Shown: positions 15,182-23,038 of the stretch, in pieces | Position numbering within the stretch: position 1 is the first letter of the stretch | Layout: every line of letters starts with the position of its first letter | Source of the DNA: a virus | Direction: 5' to 3' (one strand) | IMG/VR virus record: IMGVR_UViG_3300047560_001789 | Span: 1-23,507 of that record | Length of the DNA stretch: 23,507 nt | Notes under the pieces: model-generated | The model's input: the letters and a program-made list of their open reading frames with translations, nothing else | The model's database searches: none | Told to the model about the DNA's origin: nothing | Made by a program: the position numbers and the translations under genes

Positions 15182-15816
15182 ATAAAGCACGTAAAATTTT
15201 AAGATCAGGCATTCCTTGGTTACAATTAGACATTCCTTTTGATGTTATGGAATGGAAGAAACAAGCGTTAGAAGCAGAACAATACTACCAAGAGTACAGA
15301 GAAGGTTACAGTAATGGTTGGTCTGGATGTTGTTTACATGGTTTGGGGGTAGACAAAATCTATACCGCAGACAATTATGGGTATCAAGAGTATAATGCTC
15401 CATATGCCTATACAGACTTAGCTTATAAATGCCCAACTATTACAGACTACTGGAAACATCAGTTTCCGGCCGAACGCTACACACGTATTAGATTCCTAAA
15501 ACTAGATCCTTGGAGTAACATTAACTGGCATTCTGATGGAAAGATACCAGATGACATAGATCCTTTGATGTCCATTTTGCCCATTAATGTTGCTGTAGTA
15601 CATCCAGATCTTTGCCAAATGGAAATAGAAGACAAAACCGTACCTTGGAGAGAGGGTAAAGTTATGATGTTGAACATTAGCAAAGAACATGCGGTGTTCA
15701 ATCGTAGTAGTAAACCACGTATTCATATGATTGCCAACATAATTTTAGGTAATCGTACCAAAGAGTTTTGTGATATGCTAGTGAGATGTTATAATGAGCA
15801 ATATGGTGAAATTTGA
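15169..15816 (+). CDS. AspH-type 2OG-Fe(II) oxygenase-like protein
   Basis: A 215-residue protein. NINWHSDGKIPDD at 117-129 gives the HxD (His121, Asp123). LPINVAVVHPDLCQMEI at 137-153 is the following strand pair. WREGKVMMLNISKEHAVFNRSSKPRIHMIANI at 160-191 is the second iron/2-oxoglutarate region with His174 and Arg184. The first 100 residues, rich in Tyr and Trp, probably form a substrate-binding cap. It overlaps the preceding gene by 13 bases and the next by 23. Fold inferred from motif order; it may hydroxylate a peptide side chain or a small molecule. Confidence 0.7.
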   Translation: MDNLDKARKILRSGIPWLQLDIPFDVMEWKKQALEAEQYYQEYREGYSNGWSGCCLHGLGVDKIYTADNYGYQEYNAPYAYTDLAYKCPTITDYWKHQFPAERYTRIRFLKLDPWSNINWHSDGKIPDDIDPLMSILPINVAVVHPDLCQMEIEDKTVPWREGKVMMLNISKEHAVFNRSSKPRIHMIANIILGNRTKEFCDMLVRCYNEQYGEI

Positions 15817-17143
15817 AACGCTGGCAGGATCGCCAGATATTGTCTTTATATTTTTAGATAGGATTAGTCAATGCCAAACTAAATGGACGGCAGAGCTAAT
15901 TAAAAATTTAAGCGACTATGTCCTAACTAAAATCAACGTACACGGGTTCAATGTAATACAGGGATTGGATGAAGATGCGTTATTAAAAGAAGCCGCACAG
16001 GATTATAACTATGCGGTTGTATTAAGTACAGGCACAGAGTTCTTAAACGGTGATGAATTTTTCCACGAGGTTGAAAAACTTGTTTATTCTCATACAGACT
16101 TTTTCTTAATGGGCCATATTCCTGACAGGGACGATGGCTATTATGAATTACATGAACAATGTTATATAATAAACCTAAATACTTATGAAGAATTAGGTTT
16201 TCCAGTCGTAGGAAAGTTTCAATATTATAGTTCTCACGAACAAGTGAAGCCTATTCGCAGTAAAGATAACGTTCACGATGATTATACTCCTGTATGGATA
16301 AAGCCAGGCAGTCCTTGGCGTGTACATGACTACAAACATAAGTGGCATGGATGGAATATTTTAAGTACGGCACTTAAAAATGACAAACCTGTATTAGTGT
16401 TTGGCCCAGAATTTAGAGATAATAAACGTTATTATTACCCTAATTACGAACCGGCATTTATTAATGCTTGTACATACTTGTACGGCAAAAACGAAGTAGC
16501 GGCACAAACATTATTTTACCCGTACAATACAGAAATATTAGCAGAAGTAGTTTGTAAAGAACCTATAAGACAGTTAGTAATACAAGCGTCAGGCTTACAA
16601 TTTGTTGATTATCTAGCATTACACGGATACAACGAAAATACAGTTGTGAGATTTGTTGATTATAACTTATTTGCTTTAGAATGTATGGAACACATTGTAG
16701 AGCATTGGGATGGAAATAACTACTTAGACTTTGTTAAAGGTTACGTTAGTGCTAGATCTAGTTTCTTAAAAAATAAAACACAAGAGTGGATCACATTAAC
16801 AGGGTTTGAACAAAAAGTCAATCCTTCTGTATGGCAAGATATTATTAATACAGTTAAGTTTGAATTCGCACATCAAGATTTAGTCCTCAATAAAGGATTA
16901 GAAGTAAGTTCTTGGTTAGATAATGTACCTAATACTATAGTTCATTTAAGTCATATTTTTAATTATGATCCTGCGGCCCCGTTTGTTCCTTTAAGACATA
17001 GAATCTACAATGAGAAACTATTAAAGGATAAAATTAAAAAGTATAACCCTGATGCGTATATTGTATTAGTTGATGAAGTATCTGAATTTTTTAAAGACAA
17101 ATTACCTACATGGCATCTAAACGGAGAATGGCATGGTATATGA
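15794..17143 (+). CDS. Two-domain protein: GT-A-like plus possible methyltransferase fold
   Basis: A 449-residue protein I do not recognise as a named family. Residues 15-140 resemble a glycosyltransferase-A-like core: PDIVFIFLD, an ALLKEA helix, then YAVVLSTGTEFLNGDEF, the place where GT-A enzymes have DxD; here it reads TGTE, so the metal site is not intact. The C-terminal half (from about 255) has a Rossmann-like series: QLVIQASGLQFVDYLALHG, VVRFVDYN, ALECMEHIVEHWDG, then NTIVHLSHIF. This resembles SAM-dependent methyltransferases with a weak glycine loop. It may join sugar handling to methylation, or be a scaffold. It sits between oxygenase-like genes, overlapping the AspH-like gene by 11 bases. 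Confidence 0.45.
   Translation: MSNMVKFETLAGSPDIVFIFLDRISQCQTKWTAELIKNLSDYVLTKINVHGFNVIQGLDEDALLKEAAQDYNYAVVLSTGTEFLNGDEFFHEVEKLVYSHTDFFLMGHIPDRDDGYYELHEQCYIINLNTYEELGFPVVGKFQYYSSHEQVKPIRSKDNVHDDYTPVWIKPGSPWRVHDYKHKWHGWNILSTALKNDKPVLVFGPEFRDNKRYYYPNYEPAFINACTYLYGKNEVAAQTLFYPYNTEILAEVVCKEPIRQLVIQASGLQFVDYLALHGYNENTVVRFVDYNLFALECMEHIVEHWDGNNYLDFVKGYVSARSSFLKNKTQEWITLTGFEQKVNPSVWQDIINTVKFEFAHQDLVLNKGLEVSSWLDNVPNTIVHLSHIFNYDPAAPFVPLRHRIYNEKLLKDKIKKYNPDAYIVLVDEVSEFFKDKLPTWHLNGEWHGI
17123..17126 (+). promoter_or_regulatory. Ribosome binding site of the 17133 gene
   Basis: GGAG six bases before the ATG at 17133, inside the end of the preceding gene. It is one of the few clear Shine-Dalgarno elements in the window and fixes this start. 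Confidence 0.5.
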
Positions 17144-17657
17144 TTCTAGCAGGTTGTTGTTAAGAGATACAATTAACAAATTAATACCACAATTTAGAAC
17201 AGAGTTTTTAGCAGTACACGGTACAAATACGTCTGACATTCCACTATATGATACAGGTAAAGAATTAGATGTTCATAAAAAGTGGAGAATGTGTGTATTA
17301 AAGAATATGGGCGTGTGGGACAACCAATCTAAAACATTATATCCTACACTTAATCAGTTTGTAGAAGAAATGGGAGATACTTGTCGTAGTGTAGGATATA
17401 GTATATTAGAACCGGGCGGCAATGTTATTACACATACTGATACAGAAGAAAACCACGAAGATTATGTTATTGTTCATGCTCCTTTGATAGTGCCTGAAGG
17501 TGACGTTGGCTTTATAGAAAATGATGAACGAGGTAAATGGATAGAAGGCGAATGTTTCATTCTTGATGTAGAAAGTCCACATTCTATTTGGAACTATACA
17601 GACAAGCCTCGTGTAGTAGTTCTATTTGAATTATTAAAGAAGGATGTTTATGTTTAA
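17133..17657 (+). CDS. Aspartyl/asparaginyl beta-hydroxylase-like protein
   Basis: A 174-residue AspH-family-like oxygenase. YSILEPGGNVITHTD at 89-103 ends in the HxD (His101, Asp103). VHAPLIVPEGDVGFI at 114-128 is the HxPLxVP strand typical of AspH and places His115. EGECFILDVESPHSIWNYTDKPRV at 138-161 gives the distal His150 and Arg160 that would bind 2-oxoglutarate. Members hydroxylate Asp/Asn side chains in proteins, or free amino-acid derivatives. It is related to the gene at 18242-18958 (both have PLIVPEGD), with a dehydrogenase gene between them. Unlike that paralog it keeps the acidic iron ligand. Confidence 0.78.
   Translation: MVYDSSRLLLRDTINKLIPQFRTEFLAVHGTNTSDIPLYDTGKELDVHKKWRMCVLKNMGVWDNQSKTLYPTLNQFVEEMGDTCRSVGYSILEPGGNVITHTDTEENHEDYVIVHAPLIVPEGDVGFIENDERGKWIEGECFILDVESPHSIWNYTDKPRVVVLFELLKKDVYV
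17640..17644 (+). promoter_or_regulatory. Ribosome binding site choosing the second ATG
   Basis: AAGGA five bases before the ATG at 17650. The ATG at 17644, two codons earlier, overlaps this element and so cannot use it. The later start is therefore preferred for the dehydrogenase. Confidence 0.5.
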
Positions 17658-18252
17658 GAATATAGGAATAACAGGACATACTAAAGGTATAGGTAAAGGA
17701 CTGTATGATCATTTTTCTAAATTAGGTTGTAATGTATTGGGTTTTAGTTTAGAAAACGGTTTTGATATTAGTAAAAATCGTGATGAGATTATTAGCTGGA
17801 CTAAAGAATGCGATTTGTTTTTTAATAATGCTTACAGCGGATATTCGCAAGTTGAATTAGCTAAATTGTGGCAACAAGAACATTGGCACAATAATCATTA
17901 TATCATTAATACAAGTTCAATGGCCGCAGAACCTTTAGCTGATATACCAAATAATTTTCCATGGTTAAAACCTTACGGAGAAGAAAAGTATGCTATTAAT
18001 AAAGTTAGTTGGGAAATAAATCATAGCGGCAGTAAATGTAAAAGTATTGTAATAATGCCAGGTGTATGTCAAACTAATTTTTATAATCCTTACGACACAG
18101 AAGAACAAAACGGCCTAGAGCTGTACAAACGTGTGATGGAAACAGATAGTATTATTACAGTAGACGATTTAGTTAAAACTGTTGATTTAGTTTTACAAAG
18201 CATTAACGGTAGAAATTTTATATCACAGATAACGGTGTTAAATGGATACTAA
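17650..18252 (+). CDS. Short-chain dehydrogenase/reductase
   Basis: About 200 residues, a short member of the SDR superfamily of NAD(P)-dependent oxidoreductases. The cofactor loop TGHTKGIG is at residues 8-15. The NNA motif follows (59-61). INTSS at 86-90 carries the catalytic Ser, and YAINK at 114-118 the Tyr-Lys pair. IMPGVCQTNF is the PG-x(3)-T stretch after the sixth strand. It lacks the longer substrate loop of classical 250-residue SDRs. It lies between two AspH-like hydroxylase genes, overlapping both by 8-11 bases, which suggests it may oxidise a hydroxyl group put in by one of them, or an intermediate of the same pathway. Reaction direction and substrate unknown. Confidence 0.85.
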   Translation: MFKNIGITGHTKGIGKGLYDHFSKLGCNVLGFSLENGFDISKNRDEIISWTKECDLFFNNAYSGYSQVELAKLWQQEHWHNNHYIINTSSMAAEPLADIPNNFPWLKPYGEEKYAINKVSWEINHSGSKCKSIVIMPGVCQTNFYNPYDTEEQNGLELYKRVMETDSIITVDDLVKTVDLVLQSINGRNFISQITVLNGY

Positions 18253-18958
18253 TGAACAATTAATATGGCATAGACATGAGTTGTCTATATTTGAGGAACT
18301 GCTATCCTTTAAAGAAGGGTTAATCAAGGACTACATGGAAGGTTATGCCGACCATAAAGAAGCAATCCTAGCACAATCTGAAAATACCATTAGTCTTGAC
18401 AACTATGATAACACACAGATGAATATGGCGGAAGGTATGTTAGTAGTTAGAGATCCAGCTACATTACAGTGGAATACTAACTTTACTGCTTGGCAAAGTG
18501 TAGGGTTAAAAAATGTTGTTAAACTTAACGGAAAAGTTGAACTGTACGAAACAATGCCTGATGAACAGTTAGCAAAATATCCAACTTGTAAACAAATGAT
18601 GGACAAGTACGGAGATGACTTGTTTGGATTAGTGTATAGTTCAATAGGTCCTTACAGTATTTTACAAAGACATGTTGGCCCAGAGAATATAGACGGTGAA
18701 TATATTAGAATACACATTCCTCTTATTGTGCCTGAAGGTGATATCTTTTTAGAAGTACAAAATCACGAAGTAACATGGAAAGACATATTTGGTTTTAACA
18801 ACCAATATTTACATAGCGCTCATAATTATTCTAACGAATGGCGCACAATTATGATAGTAGACTTATCTCGTAAGGCATGTGGTTTGCCTCCGGGAAGGCA
18901 TTACAGTGAAGGCGGACAAGAACGTGAAAAGCCGTTCGTCCGAGGGTGGGTATTTTGA
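18242..18958 (+). CDS. Aspartyl/asparaginyl beta-hydroxylase (AspH-like)
   Basis: A 238-residue protein and the one closest to classical AspH. YSILQRHVGPEN at 138-149 matches the HxGPxN signature with iron ligand His144. YIRIHIPLIVPEGD at 154-167 is the RxHxxLxxP strand (Arg156, His158). QYLHSAHNYSNEWRTIMIVDLSR at 188-210 supplies the second His (191), the N that follows it, and Arg201. The acidic ligand two residues after the first His is Gly146. Mammalian AspH also lacks this Asp/Glu and works with a two-histidine site, so the loss need not inactivate it. The N-terminal 130 residues look helical. It follows the SDR gene with an 11-base overlap. Confidence 0.82.
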   Translation: MDTNEQLIWHRHELSIFEELLSFKEGLIKDYMEGYADHKEAILAQSENTISLDNYDNTQMNMAEGMLVVRDPATLQWNTNFTAWQSVGLKNVVKLNGKVELYETMPDEQLAKYPTCKQMMDKYGDDLFGLVYSSIGPYSILQRHVGPENIDGEYIRIHIPLIVPEGDIFLEVQNHEVTWKDIFGFNNQYLHSAHNYSNEWRTIMIVDLSRKACGLPPGRHYSEGGQEREKPFVRGWVF

Positions 18959-19371
18959 TTAATGAATGGATTGAACGTATAACAAAACCTAGAGAAGAAC
19001 TAGGAGGGTTTGGCGTATGCCCTTATGCTAAAGGAGCCAAATACGAACTTATAGAAACTGATGGTGGCGATATTAATCCACCTCCTTGGGATTTTGAATT
19101 AATAATTTACAAGCTGCCGGCTGAGTATTCGCCCGATGAAGTGTGTGCTATAGCTAGCGAATATAACAAGATGTATCCTGAATTGGTATTTTTACCAGAC
19201 CCTAAAGATAAAGATACATATATTAATGGCGTACAGACTAACAACGGAAAGTATAATTTGATACTTTGCCAATGGAGAGATAATTTAAATAACGCTAGAG
19301 AAAAATTAGCCAATACAACATATTATTCGTATTGGTCAGAAGAATACTTAAAAGAAATACTTAGTCAATGA
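18955..19371 (+). CDS. Unrecognised small protein with GFGVCPYA motif
   Basis: About 138 residues. I do not recognise the family with confidence. A GFGVCPYAKGAKY motif near residue 21, then two beta-strand-like runs (ELIIYKL; NLILCQW) and a long C-terminal helix, faintly recall the CPFA motif of DUF1415-type proteins. A TTG at 18955 overlapping the upstream TGA (TTGA), with GAGG about nine bases before it, is preferred; a GTG at 18946 would add three residues. It overlaps the following radical SAM gene by 4 bases and so is part of the same operon. A single cysteine in the motif might be functional. Confidence 0.6.
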   Translation: MINEWIERITKPREELGGFGVCPYAKGAKYELIETDGGDINPPPWDFELIIYKLPAEYSPDEVCAIASEYNKMYPELVFLPDPKDKDTYINGVQTNNGKYNLILCQWRDNLNNAREKLANTTYYSYWSEEYLKEILSQ

Positions 19372-20855
19372 ATCATGCTTTAATTTTTAGTGTCCATAGC
19401 ATGGGTGTTAGGAGACCTCCTGGCCCGTACCGCATTGCCTCATTTTTAAGAGAGCACGAATGGGACGTTGAAGTAATTGACTATACTCTACAATGGGACG
19501 AAGAACAATTAAAAGAACTAGTTAAATCTAGAGTCACATCGCAAACTGTATTCTTTGGATTCAGTTGTTTCTTTTATTACTGGACTGAACAGATGGACAA
19601 TTTTGTAAGTTGGCTAAAACAAAATTATCCTAATGTAAAAACAGTACTTGGTGGCCAAAGTCGTGCTATTATGCGTACAGAAAATATAGATTACTATATT
19701 CACGGTTACGGAGAAATGGCAATTCTTGAATTAACTAAAGCAATGATTGGTAACACCAATTCTAAGTTAATTTACGATCCTTTATTCTTTGGTAGTAAGA
19801 AAGTTATAACAGCAAATCATGCTTACCCTGCGTACCCTATGAAAAGCCTTAGCATCAAGTACGAGGACAGAGATGACATACAGCCGTGGGAATGGCTTAC
19901 TATGGAGTTTACTCGCGGGTGTGTGTTTAAATGTGCTTACTGTAATTTTCCAATATTAGGTGTTAAAGAAGACCATACAAGAACTGCTGAAGATTTTGAA
20001 AGCGACGTTAAAGAAAACTACGAACGTTGGGGTGTTAAAAATTATTATGTTGCCGACGAAACATTTAATGATTACAGTGAAAAGATTTTTAAGTATGCTG
20101 ATGTAGCTAACAAGTTAAATTTTGAAACTTTGTTTACAGGTTTTGTACGAGCAGATTTGTTAATAGCCAGACCACAAGACTGGGAAGCAATGGCAAATTT
20201 AGGATTCTACGGACATTTCTACGGAATAGAATCTATGAACAAAGCTACAGTTAAGGCTATTGGAAAAGGAATGGATCCTGAAAAAGTTAAAGCGGGATTA
20301 TTAGACATTAAAAAATATTTTTCTAGTAAAGGTCCGTATAGAGGATCTATAGGTATTGTTGTAGGATTGCCTTACGAAACTGTTCAGAGTCAATTTGAAA
20401 CATTCGACTGGTTAGCTAAGAACTGGGCTGGAGAAAGTTCTCATGTATGGCCTTTAGAGATTCCGCTAGATCCTAAGCAAGACGTTATGTCAACCCTTTC
20501 ACAAAATTACGGAAAGTTTGGTTACAGAGAGTCAGATAAAATGCCGAACGAAATACCTAAAGAAGTTTTAGCTATGGGTCAAGAAGAAAGCAGGATTACA
20601 CATATTAATAAGTGTCTTGTATGGGAAAATGATAATATGAGTTTTGCCGATGCTTGTAAGATAGCTGACGACTGGACATTAAGAGCTATACGCAATGAGA
20701 TAGATGTTGGTATTGGAATGTTTGCCTTTGGTGACTTTACATACCCTGATGTTCCTGTTGAGCATATCTTAAAAAATAAAAAGATGGGTGATCCTGTCGA
20801 TAACGATATAAGTTCTAGAGTTAAAGAATATATTATTAAAAAACTAAACAGATGA
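19368..20855 (+). CDS. Class B-like radical SAM protein with degenerate B12-binding N-terminus
   Basis: A 495-residue radical SAM protein. Residues 1-125 have the Rossmann-like layout of a cobalamin-binding domain (PPGPYRIASFLRE, VDVIDYT-like strand, VFFGFSCFFYY, VLGGQ, YYIHGYGE). The DxHxxG motif that ligates cobalt is absent, as in several members that no longer bind B12 or bind it without that ligand. CVFKCAYC at 185-192 is the cluster site (Cys185, Cys189, Cys192), followed by YYVADETFN and FGIESMNKAT-like barrel strands. B12-type radical SAM enzymes methylate carbons or do other radical chemistry. It is chained by ATGA overlaps to the unrecognised gene before it and the amidinotransferase after it, so a shared pathway is likely. 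Confidence 0.85.
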   Translation: MNHALIFSVHSMGVRRPPGPYRIASFLREHEWDVEVIDYTLQWDEEQLKELVKSRVTSQTVFFGFSCFFYYWTEQMDNFVSWLKQNYPNVKTVLGGQSRAIMRTENIDYYIHGYGEMAILELTKAMIGNTNSKLIYDPLFFGSKKVITANHAYPAYPMKSLSIKYEDRDDIQPWEWLTMEFTRGCVFKCAYCNFPILGVKEDHTRTAEDFESDVKENYERWGVKNYYVADETFNDYSEKIFKYADVANKLNFETLFTGFVRADLLIARPQDWEAMANLGFYGHFYGIESMNKATVKAIGKGMDPEKVKAGLLDIKKYFSSKGPYRGSIGIVVGLPYETVQSQFETFDWLAKNWAGESSHVWPLEIPLDPKQDVMSTLSQNYGKFGYRESDKMPNEIPKEVLAMGQEESRITHINKCLVWENDNMSFADACKIADDWTLRAIRNEIDVGIGMFAFGDFTYPDVPVEHILKNKKMGDPVDNDISSRVKEYIIKKLNR

Positions 20856-21892
20856 TTTATACTAACTGGGATCCTCTGAAAGAAGTCATTGTTGGAAACT
20901 GTTACCACGGACATGCTAGTAATAAACTCGCAAACATCTTAGCAGAAACAAAAGAAGACTTAGATAATTTATCTGAGTATTTGACTAAACTTGGTGTGCG
21001 TGTTCATCGCCCAGTTGTTACTCAATTTCTTAATGATATAGATTTAGGAAACTTTAAAGTACAACACGCTACAGCACCTATTGTTCCTAGGGATCAGTAT
21101 CTTGTATACGGAAAAACAATTTATCAAACTTATACAAGTATGCCCGATAGGTATTTAGATAGCATTAATTATTATCATATTTTTAAAGAGTTTTACGACC
21201 GTGGCTATAATTGGATCAGTCAACCTCCTCCTGTGCTAGACACATTAGTAGGAAAGTGGTGGGCAGAAGGTGACAAAATTTATGGCGAGCAGTTAGCGGA
21301 TCGTATACTGTGGCATACTGCTACAATGTTTAAGTGCGGAGATAAGTTAATTACAAACACAAAAGGTCCTGGAACACAACAGGGTTTAGAGTGGATGAAG
21401 CGTAACTTGCCTGAAAATACTATTGTACCTGCTGGAGCAACACATCAACAAGGTTTTGGTCATATCGACCACGGATGGTTTATGACTAACGACGACTTAG
21501 TATTCTGTGTAAACAAAGACTGGGTTCCAGAGCCTTTACAAAATAAGCAAATAGTAGAACTACAAGATCACTTTGAAAAATTTGATGATGTAAAATTTAT
21601 CACAGACTACTCTAGTACCGAAGGTAAGTTTAGTGATGCGTGGATTGAAAAGTGGTTAACTGAATGGAAGGGTTACGCACAGGAAGTATTTTTTGATAGT
21701 AACGTCTTAGTTATCGATAGTAATAACGTATTGTTTAGCAACCACCAACCTGCTATTTTTAAAGTTATGGAAAAGTACGGAATTAATTGCCATGTAGTTC
21801 CGCAACGACACGGATTATTTTGGGAAGCAGGTGTTCACTGCTTGACTTTAGACTTGGTCCGTGAGGGTCGGAATAGAACTGTAGTCACTTAA
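20852..21892 (+). CDS. Glycine amidinotransferase-like protein
   Basis: A 346-residue member of the amidinotransferase family, which moves the amidino group of arginine to an amine such as glycine or inosamine phosphate. WDPLKEVIVG at 6-15 is the family's N-terminal signature. VPRDQYLVYG at 78-87 matches the PRD...VxG strand. GHIDHGWF at 203-210 holds the catalytic His204 and Asp206. GVHCLTLDLVREG near the end holds the nucleophile Cys330 that carries the amidino group. These core residues look intact, so it is probably active. The acceptor amine is unknown. It overlaps the - strand aminotransferase tail-to-tail by 45 bases, so its last codons are constrained in both strands. Confidence 0.87.
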   Translation: MIYTNWDPLKEVIVGNCYHGHASNKLANILAETKEDLDNLSEYLTKLGVRVHRPVVTQFLNDIDLGNFKVQHATAPIVPRDQYLVYGKTIYQTYTSMPDRYLDSINYYHIFKEFYDRGYNWISQPPPVLDTLVGKWWAEGDKIYGEQLADRILWHTATMFKCGDKLITNTKGPGTQQGLEWMKRNLPENTIVPAGATHQQGFGHIDHGWFMTNDDLVFCVNKDWVPEPLQNKQIVELQDHFEKFDDVKFITDYSSTEGKFSDAWIEKWLTEWKGYAQEVFFDSNVLVIDSNNVLFSNHQPAIFKVMEKYGINCHVVPQRHGLFWEAGVHCLTLDLVREGRNRTVVT

Positions 21893-23038
21893 TGCTTGTA
21901 AGAGTCTGTACTCGATATCTTCAAACCACATAGCAGGAGCATTAAGCGGCACTACAAACAAAACACCAGTGCCTCCTTCATTCCACATACCAGCGTTTAT
22001 TCCATACTGATACAGGAAGCGTTCAAATGTACTATCCATCGGTTTCTCATTTAGTAGTACTAGGTTAAACAATAGTCCGCAGTTTGTAAAGTCTTTAATT
22101 AAATGTCTGTCCTTAAGACGCTGGCACATTAACTTACCCCAACTTTCTAACCTAGCCTGACGTTCTAATAACTGTTCGCTTTCAATTACATCTAAGTATG
22201 CTAAAGCAGAGTATATTCCACTTAAACTAAAACTGTAACTAAACCCATGTACAAATACATCGTATTTGACTTTGTTAAAAATTTTGTCATTAGCACAAAC
22301 GGCACTTAGTGGAAAGTATCCACCGGTTAATGCTTTGCCCATTGTAAAAATGTCCGGACGAACTTTTCCAGTCCACCCAAAGAACGAACCCGTCTTCCCG
22401 CCGCACAATGCGATGTCATCGACAATAAGAACTATGCCCTTATGGGTACATATTGCTCTAAGTCCTTCCCAGAATTCAACGCCCGGATCATACAAGCCAT
22501 TTTGCCAACTGCTAGTTTCAACTATAACAGCCGACAGATCATCTGTAATCATATCTAAATTATAGTCGCTTACAATACAGCGTGGGTCTTTGCCAAACAA
22601 ATCTGTCATGTAAGTTGCGTCACTAACACTACTGCTTAGATATGTACTTCCGTGATAACTTTTTTTGAAACCTAGAAACTTATTACGACCGTTGTACATT
22701 TGTGCTAAACGTAAAGCGCCCTCTACAGCATCGCTACCGCTTAAGGCAAAAGCACTTTTGTATCCTCCGCTCATGGAAGCAATACGATCTGTTAGCTCTA
22801 CTACGGCATCATTAGTAATATAAAACTCTCCACCGCAGAATGGATTATCTGACATACGTTTAGCAACAGCATTTACTATATCTGTACGTTTGAATCCTAA
22901 TGGAAAGCATCCACAAGCACCCAGACTTAAATCTAAGTATTCGTTTCCGTTTTCTATAAATCCGTAGTCTGTGTATTCTTCAATTTTACGAATCGGTTGT
23001 ACATCATTTGTTGCGTAAGGAAAAATAATGTTTGTCAT
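21848..23038 (-). CDS. Class III aminotransferase, glutamate-1-semialdehyde aminomutase-like
   Basis: A 396-residue PLP-dependent class III aminotransferase. SGSDAVEGALRLAQ at 100-113 binds the PLP phosphate. KKSYHGST at 125-132 stacks on the ring (His129). VDDIALCGGKTGSFFGW at 206-222 has Asp207 for the PLP nitrogen. TMGKALTGGYFPLSAV at 232-247 carries Lys235, the Schiff-base lysine. Overall it is nearest to glutamate-1-semialdehyde 2,1-aminomutase and aminosugar/amino-acid aminotransferases of that branch. Whether it mutates or transaminates cannot be read here. It starts with an ATGA overlap with the oxygenase-like gene upstream. Next to the convergent amidinotransferase, it may make the amine acceptor for amidination (inference). 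Confidence 0.87.
   Translation of the reverse strand: MTNIIFPYATNDVQPIRKIEEYTDYGFIENGNEYLDLSLGACGCFPLGFKRTDIVNAVAKRMSDNPFCGGEFYITNDAVVELTDRIASMSGGYKSAFALSGSDAVEGALRLAQMYNGRNKFLGFKKSYHGSTYLSSSVSDATYMTDLFGKDPRCIVSDYNLDMITDDLSAVIVETSSWQNGLYDPGVEFWEGLRAICTHKGIVLIVDDIALCGGKTGSFFGWTGKVRPDIFTMGKALTGGYFPLSAVCANDKIFNKVKYDVFVHGFSYSFSLSGIYSALAYLDVIESEQLLERQARLESWGKLMCQRLKDRHLIKDFTNCGLLFNLVLLNEKPMDSTFERFLYQYGINAGMWNEGGTGVLFVVPLNAPAMWFEDIEYRLLQALSDYSSIPTLTDQV

Noticed and set aside
20579-20914. 111-residue antisense open frame across the radical SAM/amidinotransferase junction
   Set aside because: It covers conserved coding sequence of two strong genes and is hydrophobic, repetitive and motif-free.
21902-21913. 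GAGT-CTGT-ACTC hairpin after the amidinotransferase gene
   Set aside because: A four-base stem inside coding sequence of the - strand gene without a T-run is not a credible terminator.
22266-22565. 99-residue + strand open frame inside the aminotransferase gene
   Set aside because: It is antisense to the PLP-lysine and cofactor region of a well-supported gene and has no ribosome site.
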